This document shows, piece by piece, positions 19,226 to 29,800 of a DNA stretch of 36,544 nt. Position numbers and translations under genes: made by a program. A model generated the notes under the pieces. The model was not told the DNA's origin. It did not search any database and was given only the letters and a program-made list of their open reading frames with translations. The stretch is from Isohypsibius dastychi (lineage: Eukaryota; Tardigrada; Eutardigrada; Parachela; Isohypsibiidae). The stretch's first letter is position 1. The number at the start of each line of letters is the position of its first letter. The DNA lies in assembly GCA_034696485.1 (NCBI GenBank), contig JAQIWT010000096.1:1-36544 (forward strand). The letters run 5' to 3'.

Positions 19226-21472
19226 GCGGAAAACCTCCCGCAAAACGTTGACTGTCCCGTCAGTAGCTCCACACTTATCAGTTAAATCCCGATCCCTATG
19301 TGGGGCTCTCAGTCGATTGCTGACGCTTGCAGAGTATCCTGGGCTCGTGTACCTGTATGTTCATTTCCTTACCACTTAGTTAGCAGTACGAAGCCGAATC
19401 ATGATATCGCATCAGAAAAACGCGAACCCTAAGGTTGTGGGCTGTTTCTGTCGAGACTTCTGCTACCCTCCGCGTACCAGAAAATCGGAACCTGCAGCGG
19501 AATATACCATGAACTCTAAAGTCTGGTACTGAAGAGTTTGGGATTTGGATGATGGTCAGCCAGACGCAGGAAGCATGCAAAATGATTGTTATGTTGTAAT
19601 ACGAACAGCGTGACTTGTCTCTAGCGAGAAAACGCGCTTTATTAACTTTCGCATCAGCGAACCGAAAATTTGTCGAGAGATCGTGATCGAGCTGCGTTCG
19701 GAGTTCGGCAACAGTGGACTGAACAACAGACCCCCCCCCCCCCCCCCATCTCTTAAGAGCACCAGTAAAAAGCCAGGAAAGGGCGGGTGGGAAAAAATTG
19801 TTGCTCAAGAATGAAAACGAAGCGAAAAGCTATTAACAGCCACCAAGAATCGAGAAGGACTCCACTGTACAAGGGCACACGGAATGCGGGATAGCGCCAA
19901 AAAAAACCGTGCCAGAAGGAAAGCTTGCTCCTATGTAACTCACCCTTTTTATTCGAACATATACGGTCCAGTTCCACATCACTGAGCTACTTGTCATCCG
20001 AGAAAATACCACCACGTTTTGAGTTTTAGAACTGCCGGTTGGTTTGAGCGATTGGTTTTACGGATTACGAGATTAAAGATTAGTTCTACAGATCACCTAC
20101 CGTTCTGTACACTCAGTGACAAAAACAAACCAGTTTCTCGACTCATCTACTTCGTTGAGAACATTGCGGAAGAGCCCAGATAATGAGCATCCTGGGAATG
20201 ATCTTCTCAGCTTCTTGCGTTTGCCAGATGGCACCTTCGTCGAATGGGTTTCAAACTAACCTCATTTGTCTTGATCCGGTCAACAAACACTGTATCTTCG
20301 GCATTTCCGATTTGTCAGTGTATGCGGTTCGTAATGAACACAGGGTTGAGACATAAAGGATACCAAATTTTCGACGACTCCAAGTCAACAGATTTTGCAT
20401 TCTTGACATAGTTTTTGAGTTACTGATTTGAGAATCAATTACTAGGCTTGATTATCATTGTTTTGTTTTACTTGTTCATTCATTTTTTCACATCCGAAGT
20501 TGAGCTCTTTTCTGGATTGAGTCACAAATGACATGTGTGTACGGTATGTTGTTCGAACTGACGATGCTCATTTTTTGCCATTAAAATAAATCAAACCGCA
20601 GTGCAAGCTGACATCGAGGAAACAAAATAATATATGATTTGTTGGTTTGAAGAGAGTGGCAGGGCAAAGTAAAAAACAACAGCAGTTAAGAGGTAATAAC
20701 CGCAACGGAATTCCCGCCGCGTCCAGTGATCGTTTTTCGCTTCGGACAAAAACACCACATGTTCCCACTATGTCATCCTGTCAGCTTCTCTCGCTAAACT
20801 AGATCACATTCCTCATTCTGCATTTTATGACCAATCGTATTCTCCGAGAAAAACTCGCGTCGGTTTACTAATTAAATAAGCCCACCCGGAAATATGTAAC
20901 ATAATCACCCGCAGCGCGTATTCAGCACAAGGGTCTTAAACTCTACGGAATGCACGCACCCCCACTTCAAACGCCGGCTCACCGCGAAAATTGAAATGTA
21001 AAACCAACTTAGCCCCAACTGTTCCTATTTCATGGCAATTTATATTTGAGCCTTTTCAGTCTTTGAAATAAAAATTTGACATTTATGTGGTTGTCCGACA
21101 ACACGATTGAAAACTGCCGTTTTAGGGCAAGCCTGTAAATGATTGCTCCGCATTTTAGCAATTGACGACATCCTGTCAACATCTTTTCCAGCAAGCACTC
21201 TTATCCCGGCCCGGTAATTCAGAGTCTTTACAGGAACTCTTTTATTGGGTAAATGGGATCAAGATATGGGGATAAGAGAGACTGAATGCGCCTGACGTCA
21301 TTCAATTCCACTACAGTAACCATTTTAAACTGCAGTGGAATATCTTTCGCCATTTATGCTCCGCGCTTAAAATTTATTGGTCCTGAATTTCGGCTCGGGT
21401 ATTTCAGTACTGATTTTTGTTTGACTTCGAACTCGGATTTTTCCGGCAGTCATTTTCTTCCTATGTAACATC
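19226..21472. other. 2.2-kb intergenic region
   Basis: No gene recognised on either strand. Contains the C17 run at 19731-19747 and AT-rich stretches toward 20400-21100. The last few hundred bases should hold the promoter of the GPCR at 21473. Confidence 0.45.
19731..19747. repeat. C17 homopolymer
   Basis: Seventeen consecutive C on the plus strand, the longest mononucleotide run in the window. Confidence 0.9.
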
Positions 21473-24139
21473 ATGAATATAACGGCTAATACGACGATTT
21501 GTGGTTGGCACAGTTCAGCTATTCCGATTACGCGCCACCCAATCCGGTATTTGGATTTATGTACATATCCATTTTTCTTGTTATGTTGTACGGTGGGAAA
21601 TATTATCAGTTTGATTGTTCTCCAACGGGATCGGCCTTTTGGGTCGAAAAATATTTATTTAATGGGGATAGCTGTGGCCGATTTGTTGTTCATGTGAGTG
21701 CAAATCGTTCTTGAGGAAATCAAATATTTCTGCTAATTTTCTTCCAAGATTGTTTCGATGTTAAAACTTGAAACGTTTGTTTTAATCTAGGTGGAATGCG
21801 CTATTTGCGTATTTATCAAATTACGATGGCGAAATTCACGGAAGACCGCGAGCTCGTTTACTGGCCTTCGTGCAGCCGCTGATGGGGACTGCTTTTTTTC
21901 TTCAGGAATTGTGCGCGGTTGCTTCTGCATGGTAAGTCGTTTGCAAGAAAGTACACAGGCGATCTGCATTATAAAATGAAAATATGATTTCTTTGACCCT
22001 TGGCATTTAAGCTGAGGTGAGAATGGCGTTATTTATAATTATAAAATTGGTTTGTCGGTCTTCAAATTGTGGTAATAATCTGCATCCGGAACATCAAACC
22101 TGGATGGGCGCTGATATCAGAAAAAGATATCCACTGATTGATTCACAGTCACCAACAAACAAACAATTATGAAAATAATCATATTTACAGTGTTGACGTC
22201 TTTTATTACTGTCAAGTAAATTACGCAGACGACGCAAAAGCGAATTTTTTCGTATTTCATTTTTTATAATGATCAGCCTTGAAGTGTTATTCCGCGTGAA
22301 TGAACACATTGCTTTTTATCCAAATCGTTCAGCAATCGAACGAAATGGATTTCAGTATATTCACATTACAGGATTAAATTAGATTAAGCAGCCTTCACAA
22401 GTGGTGTGAAATCAATCCATGACCTTCTCGTTCTGTGAATTTATTATTTCTGTTGTACGCCGGCATTCCTAATCACTACCGTTTCCGGTAGTTTTTCATT
22501 TCACACGATGTTTTCAGTTGGCATCCGGTGTGCATGACTATATTTGACGTGTTTGTAGGTTGATTGTAGCATTCACTGTGGAGCGTTTCCTGGCCATCAA
22601 ATATCCACTTAAATACATGATTATCAGTCAGGGAAGAAGGAGCGTGTACATTGTGGGGATGATATTCACTCTGGCATCCATCACCGCTCTCGCACGGCTT
22701 GTTGATTATTACTGGTTCTACGCCAACTATCACCTTGCTTCCGCCGGCCAGCCGCAACGCAAGATTAATCGTCCAGAGTTACTCTTGAATTTCAATAGCG
22801 TCTATTTGTGGCTCCTGGTAAGTGTTTGGGTTGATGCATCTCCAAGAAGCTTCTCGAGGATAATAAACGCCTTGCAGTTTAGTTAGGGGTTACAGACAGA
22901 TACAACAATCCACTCCAGCTGTAGCACTTCCCTTTTAATTTCCGCTGAACTGGCAAATTAGTAACTGCATTTTGTCAAGAGAGGGGAGTAGCTCTTCGTT
23001 TCAATTATTCAGAAAATAATATCCTGGAATCATCCCAATTCGCCCATATGCTGTGGAACAGTGTGTTACTTTACAGAAGTTTCCGTGAAGAAATTCAAAC
23101 TTAAACTGGCACTTATATTTGTTGTCTAGAAAAAAATATGTATAAAAAAATCATGGATAAATAATGCATTTAGATAGCTGTAAAGAATTCCTGTAGAAGC
23201 AATCTGGTTAGTTCGAAGCCTTACGATATCTTCACTGCCTGCCTTACTGTTCTATGAGAAGCAAAAATGTCTGGAAAATAACTGGTCCTGAACAGAGGTT
23301 TTTTATTTATTTAAAACGTTGTTTTATGAATATTGTTATACAATTCATGGTTTGAAAAGGGTCAAAGACAAATTTAATAATCAAACAAAATAAAAACAGC
23401 CCGAAAGTTTCGTTTCGCAGTACTCTTTATTCTGAACAGATAATTTCATTTTCCTCTGTAGAGAAGTTGGCAAGAAACGAAAGTCAAGACTCTGATTGCT
23501 TCTGTTTGTAGATTGTCGTACAATTAAGTACCTTCTTCACCATCTTGATTCTCAATATCTTCCTGATTCGCATCATACTCCAATCAAATCGCCTCCGTCG
23601 GGAAAACCTTCTGGCATCTCAGTCAGGCAATTGCAATGCGTCGGGTATCGACTGGGGAGCACTGGCCATGTTGGGCTCCTGCGTTGCAATCTACCTCTTG
23701 ACCCAATCTCCAACATTTGTCACTAATATCCTTTACCTACTCGACCGATATTGCATCAGCCGATGGGACCGCACCAATCGGAATATCACAGCACCAATTC
23801 TGAACATGCTGCAGAATGTGAACTTCACCGTCAACTTCTTCGTTTACTGTGAGAAAATATTCCCAAAAATATTTCCACAAAAACTTCCTGTTAATTTCTA
23901 TTCAGTTCTGGTTTTGATAAAATATTCATAACATTGTTTGATTTCCTATGGTATTCTAAATATTTGTGGTTGTAGGTGGCGTAAATGCCAAGTTCCGCGC
24001 CAGCGTAAGACACCTGATGCGGTGTATGCCAATGCCGGATACTCGGAGGAAGTCCATGGATTCCGCTGCTTCGACTCTTGTCATGAAACGGTTCAGCATC
24101 CCCACAACCAGAAACGTTTATCAGTCCGAGAATTTTTAA
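21473..24139 (+). CDS. Class A GPCR, FMRFamide/neuropeptide-receptor type
   Basis: Seven-transmembrane neuropeptide receptor at the cell surface. Five exons: 21473-21693, 21791-21931, 22559-22817, 23512-23848 and 23976-24139; they total 1122 nt, 373 aa, all junctions in phase. The N-terminus has glycosylation sites (NITANTT). TM1 GNIISLIVLQRDRP and TM2 SKNIYLMGIAVADLLFMWN fit the pattern of FMRFamide-type receptors. TM3 ends AFTVERFLAIKYPL, with ERF (129-131) in place of DRY. TM7 ILNMLQNVNFTVNFFVYC carries NFxxY in place of NPxxY, followed by the helix-8 region NAKFRASVRHLMRC. The tail ends in a Ser/Thr-rich stretch suited to arrestin phosphorylation. Start chosen as the first in-frame Met after a TGA. 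Ligand unknown; coupling cannot be read from sequence. Its last exon was partly copied to 27579. Confidence 0.88.
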
Positions 24140-24828
24140 CTTCAATTACGATCCACTTAATCAGACACTATTGCTCTTCATGCTTTTGTGAAGGATGTGC
24201 GCTCAGCACGTTTTCGTACAGCCAAACAGTAAATAATATTCATTTGTCGTGTTACTCAACTGCTGACAACTGCAGAACGAACCTGAATCGCGGTATGACC
24301 CCATCTTCAGTACCCCCCCCCCCCCCCCGCCAACGCGTCTTAGTTAACTGGAACCGTTGCTTGGTGAACAGAAAAACAAACATATTTGTCACCAGGTGCT
24401 CTAGATTTGAAATGAAAGGTCGACAGTTGAGTATTGTAGGGAAGAAAGTGAAACAGTGAAGTACTATATAGTACAGTACAAGATGGATCGAAAAATAGCG
24501 TGAGAATCGGCATTAATAATCGGTATATAGTGTAGGTAGATAAAAACCGCGTGCTCTAATGGCCACATGTTTCAATGATTTCAAAACTGAACTGAACAGA
24601 AACAACACGATTTCTTGGTTTGGGTGGTGGAATTCCATCCTGCATTTTGAATCCTTGATGGTAAATCCACAGTCAGCGAGCAATGATGTCCTTCAATCTG
24701 GCGTTTTCCGAGTTCAAACACAGCGAAATAGCTTTTTTCCAGTGGCCTTTATCTGCTGCTGATAATCGCGGCTCAGCGCTATGAAGATGATCTAAAGAAC
24801 ATATCATGACCTCATGCTAGCCACTGAC
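24140..24828. other. Spacer between convergent receptor genes
   Basis: Duplicated 3' flanks. Holds a C16 run at 24313-24328; the matching place in the second copy (near 27875-27890) has only short C runs. No further gene. Confidence 0.5.
24313..24328. repeat. C16 homopolymer
   Basis: Sixteen consecutive C, present in duplication copy A only, so it expanded after the duplication or was lost from B. Confidence 0.85.
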
Positions 24829-25723
24829 TCACGATAATTCAAGTTTTACCGGAGATGCTGCCACCGTCAACAAGCTGAATATCCGAATCCATAGACGGAC
24901 CAAGGGATTATGTTTGGCGATTTCTCCGATGAAACCGGCTGGAATCTGGATCAGAGACGACCAGAAAAAGAAAATGGCCAACATGGCCGTCATGTTGTCA
25001 CGGCGAACATGTGCAGCCCTTCGCATCACAATTGGATCTGCTGGCTTTTGACAGCGAGAAAACACGGTTTTCACGCAGAGGACAATGTATATGACCATGG
25101 TGCTGAGAACCGGTACATATTGGCCAAATACGGTTCCAAGCAAGTATTTCCACGGATGGTTGATTATTGGCCTGCAAGCGTACCATGGTGGACCTGTACC
25201 GAAAGATGCACCGAAACCAAATAGGGATGCTGAATCCAACAGCGCTTGACAGCACAACTAAAACGCTGAATTTGGCGTTTTTCCAGATGGTGCATTGAGT
25301 TGGGAAAAAAGTGGCCCATAACCTGCTGATCGCCAGAAACAGCTCGACTAAGACACCGACATTGCGTGTGGCCATGTGACAGTAGATAGTTCCCATACAG
25401 AACACTTGGGTCTGAAGGATCCCGTGGAAAAAATAGCGAGCAATTGTTAATATACTGAGTGGAACATGGATTGCGGAGTAAATGAAGTTGAGAATTATGG
25501 TGCACAGTATCAGAATGCCGGATCCTTGGTAGAGCGCTCTTTTCGATGAAATCGCAATAACCAGGAAAAGGTCCAGAATCGCGCTACCCACACATGCAAC
25601 CACCGAGATCCAAATGAGAAGATGAAGTTGATGTTTGTTTTCGAGTATCCAATAAGAAAAGGTGGAACCATTCGCAGGGAAGTCGGTTTTGTTTGAATCG
25701 GAACGCAACAAAGAAATATTCAT
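24829..25723 (-). pseudogene. Orphan 7TM receptor, frameshifted copy
   Basis: Intronless paralogue of the intact receptor at 28403-29326. The first ~180 codons read normally from MNISLLRSDSNKT through the TM3-like LFLAISRLWATFFPTQCTIW. Near 25215-25235, between SSAVGFS and GASFGTGPPWYACRP, the copy lacks 11 nt against its partner (6 + 5 bases), moving the frame by one. The rest (TGPPWYACRP, KYLLGTVFGQYVPVLS, NMTAMLAIFFFWSSLIQIP) continues in the shifted frame to a stop at 24829. No splice sites rescue it. The lesion is not in a homopolymer, so a sequencing error is unlikely. I saw no other break, so loss is recent. A truncated protein with three to four membrane segments could still be made. 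Confidence 0.85.
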
Positions 25724-25783
25724 CGTGACCTTTTCGATGTCCAGGCCCAGTTAGTCACATTGCTGAACGGGCTGCAGCGCAGG

Positions 25784-25799
25784 TATATATATATATATA
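25784..25799. repeat. (TA)8 microsatellite, possible TATA region
   Basis: Eight TA repeats about 60-75 nt upstream of the start codon of the minus-strand 7TM copy at 25723; on that strand it could serve as a TATA element. The intact copy has CA/TATG repeats in the corresponding place (29385-29415). Confidence 0.6.
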
Positions 25800-26154
25800 C
25801 AATGTTTGCAGACACCAAAGCATTTTCAGCGCTTTCAAATGTACAGGTTAATTTGTGATATTAAATCTTGAGTTCCGTTATGATTGAACTGCGTGATCAA
25901 TTATGAGATTTACAAGGTTTTTACAACGGGTGATTCGGCTGCTTTGCCAGAGAGACGACAATGCGCCTAGGTTGGGGAATCTCGGAGATTACATCAATTA
26001 GCGATCGCCTCGAAAACAACGTCCTTGTCATAATTACTGTTTGCGGTTTTTTCAAAAATATTTCGAGCAATATTTTGATCGTGAATGCAGAGTATGAAGC
26101 TGTGTCACCAATCAAGCGGCATGGAAGCTACGCGTGCTTCGCAGGCAAGTGGAC

Positions 26155-26580
26155 TATTGTGACTCTACTGTAATTGACCAAACTTTCTCACGGTAAAATC
26201 GAATGCACAATTTTGATAGTTCTGCTCTTAACATGAAACACAAGCTCGATGGTGCTGATTTTGTACGATGTTGAATGCTGTACTATAAGCGTTGAGAAAT
26301 CCAGCTTGAAGTGATTAAAATGATTTTGAATACGTACAAGTATTCCTAGAAAGGTGATTTCACTGGTATGCTTCATGCAAAATACGGAGCTGTGGCCCCA
26401 AGCCAAACGAGCGGCATGAGAACTACCTTTGCATCGGAGACGAGTGGACGGAGTCGACTCTCGTGATTCTACTGTTCTTGATCAAACTGATCTTTCGTTT
26501 GGCGCAGACCGAATGCGCAGTTTGGTGGCTCAACACCTTACATGAAAATTCAGTCTCAAAGGTGCTGAGTTTGTATGCGT
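26155..26580. repeat. Imperfect tandem repeat, third member at ~29770
   Basis: A unit of about 110 bp beginning GTGA(C/T)TCTACTGT..TTGA(C/T)CAAACT and ending GGTGCTGA(T/G)TTTGTA occurs at 26155-26265 and 26459-26575. A diverged relative at about 29770-29880 begins GATTCCACTGTACTTGATCGAACTGAT. The first and third lie at the right edges of the two segmental duplications. Confidence 0.6.
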
Positions 26581-27578
26581 GCCATGACATTCCCTAGGCC
26601 ACCTTTTGTTGCCATACTTTTCGTAGTCGAGAAATCTTGTCGTCTGCTGACCTCGCAGGTAAGAGGTTTCGTAGTTTGAGGTTTCGTGGCGATGTCGTTT
26701 TGAGGTTCTGTGGTCTTCTGCAGTCTCTAGCGTACTCGTAAATTGTCTAGAGTACTATGGTGTTTTCACAAGAAAAACTTCTTATCGGGAGCTCTTGGTA
26801 CCATGAATTGTCTACTATGAAACTGCTGGTTACGAATGATTGTGAATACGAAAGGTTTCCATGACAAGAGTTCTTGGATATGAAAAGTCAAGGCTACGAA
26901 AAGTTAGCAACGAAACCTCAAGACTACGAGAAGTCTGCCCACGAAAGTTCATGGCGCTGTTGTATAATGGTACATGACGGACAGCTTTGATGAAGACTTG
27001 CTTTGCTTGTGCGTTACGATACCCAAGAAAAACTTGGATGTAATGTGGATGCTATATTGCACGACAAAGACTAAGGGTAACTTTCAACAGTCCCAGCAAT
27101 AGCCGAGATTGATATTCATGGACGCTTAATACTATAAAGTAAAAGAGTTACAAAAGAGAACAATCTAAATTACAGCGATTAAAATGATTTTGAATTGTTC
27201 CTAGAAAATGATACCAGCACCATTCTGCTATATGCCCACACGCGAGAGGCATAGAGTGCACCCCCCAATTACCCTTCGGGAAGGGGAACAAATTATTCAC
27301 ATCATTGTGCAGATGTCAGCCTGTGGACCCCGCGTGTTCGAAATGTCGGTCCAATGACCTCGAGAACAAAGAAAAAGATAAAAATATTTTTTTGAGAAGA
27401 TTGTTCGTGCCGGCATGGACGGTTAAGAGGTATTCCGCAAGGGGAACAATTGTTACTTCACAGCTTTGTCAGTGAAAAATTCGGATTTCATTTTTGGAAT
27501 GAAATTGCAGCAACTTAAAAAATATAACTAATATAAAAACCCGCTTTTTTGGTGAATCGACTCATTTCCCCCAATCAT
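26581..27578. other. Repeat-rich spacer
   Basis: No gene. Contains an inverted pair (TCGTAGTTTGAGGTTTCG near 26672; CGAAACCTCAAGACTACGA near 26908). A segment TTAAAATGATTTTGAAT plus TTCCTAGAAA is shared with 26315-26352, and two related GGGGAACAA blocks lie near 27283 and 27439. Likely a decayed, unidentified repeat family. Confidence 0.45.
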
Positions 27579-27729
27579 AATGCCGGATGCTCGGAGGAAG
27601 TCAGTGGATTCTGCCACATCAACTGTTATTATGAAACGGTTTAGCCTCCCGACCACCAGAAATGTTTGTCAGTCTCAAACTTTTACCTTCAACTACCATA
27701 ATAGTAATAGCCACGTAAAAGCCAGGTAA
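27579..27729 (+). pseudogene. Orphan terminal exon of the neighbouring GPCR
   Basis: Duplicate of the last part of exon 5 of the GPCR at 21473-24139. It reads MPDARRKSVDSATSTVIMKR, then FSLPTTRNVCQS, against MPDTRRKSMDSAASTLVMKR and FSIPTTRNVYQS in the parent. The frame is intact over the shared part, then runs past the parental stop to a new stop at 27727. No TM-coding exon precedes it, so it cannot make a receptor; it is a passenger of the segmental duplication. Confidence 0.82.
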
Positions 27730-28402
27730 GAAGAAACGCTTCTTCGGTGTTTTTGTAAAGGACGTGCGCTGAGCACGACTTCGTACAGCCAAACAGTGAA
27801 CAGCATCCAATGTCGTGTTCCTCAATGCCATGACAAGTGTAGGTCGAGCCTGAACCGCGAATATTGTCCCTTCTCCTGCTCCCCACCATAATTTTTAGAA
27901 CACTCAAAGTAATACAATGCGTTGTTTGGCAAACCGATAGTCAAATAAATCTGTCACGAGGTGCCGTGTATCGGCAGTGGACTGGGTAAGTGAACGATTA
28001 GCATTCTACAGTTACGGTAAATAAAATTTTGGAAAAAAGTGAAATGGTTCGAGTTACAGCAAAAAATGGATCGAAAAGTAGCAAGAGTGGTACTTTCGGT
28101 AATAATGATCGTCTTACGTCAGCACCGTTCAAAAATGTTCCTAGTCATAAAAGAACTCGTCTGATCGACACGGTTCAGTAAATTCTGACCAAAGTAAACT
28201 GAAAAAAGAACAATTCGGTTGTGGTCGTAGATTTTCTGCATCATTTTGAGTCCTGGCTGGAAAGCTCACATTCAACTCCAACCAACTCAGCGTTTCACAG
28301 ACCTCAAACGCAACGGAAGAGTTTTTTCCCGATGACTTTTATCTGCTGTTGATAATCGCGGCTCAGCGCAATGAAGATTATCTGGAAAACATCATACTCT
28401 AA

Positions 28403-29326
28403 TCAGTGTAAGCCCGCCGACACACGGTAATTCAGGTTTACCGGAGACGATGCCACAGTCAACCTGCTGAATATCCGAATCCATATACGGACCAATGGGT
28501 TGTGTGCGATTTCTCCGATGAAGGAGGCTGGAATCTGAATGAGGGATGACCAGAAAAAGAAAATGGCTAACATGGCCGTCATATTGTTTCGGCGTTCATG
28601 GACAGCTCTTTTCCACACAGGTGGAACCACTTGCCTTCCACATCGAGAAAACATGGTTTTCAGGTAAAGGACAATATATACAATCATGGTGCTGAGGACC
28701 GGCAAATAATGGCCAAATACGGTTCCGAGCAAGTATTTCCAAGGATGGTTAATCAGAGGCCGGCAAGCATACCACGGTGGGCCTGTACCGTAAGATGCAC
28801 CGATGCCGAGAAGAGTTGGGATGTGAGTGCTAAACCCAACAGCACTTGACAGCAGAATTAAGATGGCGTTGAATTTGGCGTTTTTCCAGATAGTGCATTG
28901 AGTCGGGAAAAAAGTGGCCCACAACCTGCTGATTGCCAGGAACAGCTCGATCCAAATTTCGATGTAGCGTATGGCCATGTGACTATAGATCGCTCCCATA
29001 CAGAACACTTGGGTCTGGAGGATCCCGTGGTAAAAATAACGAGCAATTGTGAACATGCTAAGTGGGCCATGGATCGCGGCGTGAACAAAGTTGAGAATTA
29101 TGGTGGAAAGTATCAAAATGCCGGATCCTTGAAGGAGTGCTGTTTTCGAGGAAATCGCGATAATCAAGAGGAGGTCCAAAATGGCGCTGCCCATGCATGC
29201 AGCCACGGATATCCAAATGAGGAGATGAAGTTGATTTTTGTTTTCGAGTATCCAATTGGAAAAGCTGGAATTGTTCCCAGTGAAGCTGGTTTCGTTTGAG
29301 TCGGAATGCCAGAAAGAAACATTCAT
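28403..29326 (-). CDS. Orphan rhodopsin-like 7TM receptor, intact copy
   Basis: Intronless, 307 aa. The N-terminus carries three glycosylation sites (NVS, NET, NSS). Seven hydrophobic segments follow: HLLIWISVAACMGSAILDLL; GILILSTIILNFVHAAIHG; an intermediate loop with conserved FCMG and ELFLAISRLWATFFP (SRLWA in place of DRYLA); FNAILILLSSAVGFS; WKYLLGTVFGHYLPVLSTMI; MTAMLAIFFFWSSLIQIP; and IWIRIFSRLTVASSPVNL, with SPVNLNY where NPxxY is usual. A Trp-Tyr-Ala-Cys loop (GPPWYACRP) supplies the extracellular cysteine expected to pair with FCMG. It looks like a lineage-specific class A family; ligand unknown, and chemosensory use is only a guess. It is transcribed toward the orphan GPCR exon. 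Confidence 0.85.
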   Translation of the reverse strand: MNVSFWHSDSNETSFTGNNSSFSNWILENKNQLHLLIWISVAACMGSAILDLLLIIAISSKTALLQGSGILILSTIILNFVHAAIHGPLSMFTIARYFYHGILQTQVFCMGAIYSHMAIRYIEIWIELFLAISRLWATFFPTQCTIWKNAKFNAILILLSSAVGFSTHIPTLLGIGASYGTGPPWYACRPLINHPWKYLLGTVFGHYLPVLSTMIVYIVLYLKTMFSRCGRQVVPPVWKRAVHERRNNMTAMLAIFFFWSSLIQIPASFIGEIAHNPLVRIWIRIFSRLTVASSPVNLNYRVSAGLH

Positions 29327-29800
29327 CGTGACCTTTTGGATGTCTAAGTATGCTTTGGTTAATTTCTACGGATGGCATATGAATACATACACACACATAT
29401 GATGTCTGTATATGTAGCTGTAGACGTACAACACGGCAGTAGACTTAGGAAAAGCTAAGGTTAATCCCTGACAAAACCTTGACACTCGCGGATGCTTGCG
29501 TGATTCATTATACGATTGCAGGGATTTTAATAACTCCTGATTTAGCTCCACAACTGAGAAGACAATCGTACCAGGTATTTCTTGTTAGGAAAATCACAGA
29601 AAAATGCATCAGTGCGTGATCGCCTGGCAAACAAAGTCATTATTATAATTGTTCTTCCCCGTTTTTTCGGAATTAGTTTGTCCAAAATTTCAGTCCAAAA
29701 TAGGAACACTGTGACCCCATTCAATCGGCATGGAAATCCTTTTGCATCCGGGATGCGCGAACTACCCACTTATCGTAGATTCCACTGTACTTGATCGAAC

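Larger units (their letters stand above)
24031..26170. repeat. Segmental duplication A (partner 27579-29800)
   Basis: About 2.1 kb, from within the last exon of the plus-strand GPCR through the minus-strand 7TM gene and its upstream region, recurs in the same orientation about 3.55-3.62 kb to the right. Shared landmarks: AATGCCGGAT at the left edge, the GTGCGCT(C/G)AGCACG block, the whole 7TM gene, and CAATC(A)(A)(T)CGGCATGGAA near the right edge. Confidence 0.85.
27579..29800. repeat. Segmental duplication B (partner 24031-26170)
   Basis: Second copy of the ~2.1-kb block, same orientation, containing the orphan GPCR exon and the intact 7TM gene. The offset to copy A rises from about 3548 to 3620 bp because of small indels. 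Confidence 0.85.

Noticed and set aside
19380-19808. 142-codon minus-strand frame through the C17 run
   Set aside because: Poly-glycine from the homopolymer links unrelated stretches; no motif.
27240-27300. CCCTTCGGGAAGGG stem-loop, possible RNA gene
   Set aside because: Only a 6-bp stem, in repeat-rich sequence with a related copy nearby.
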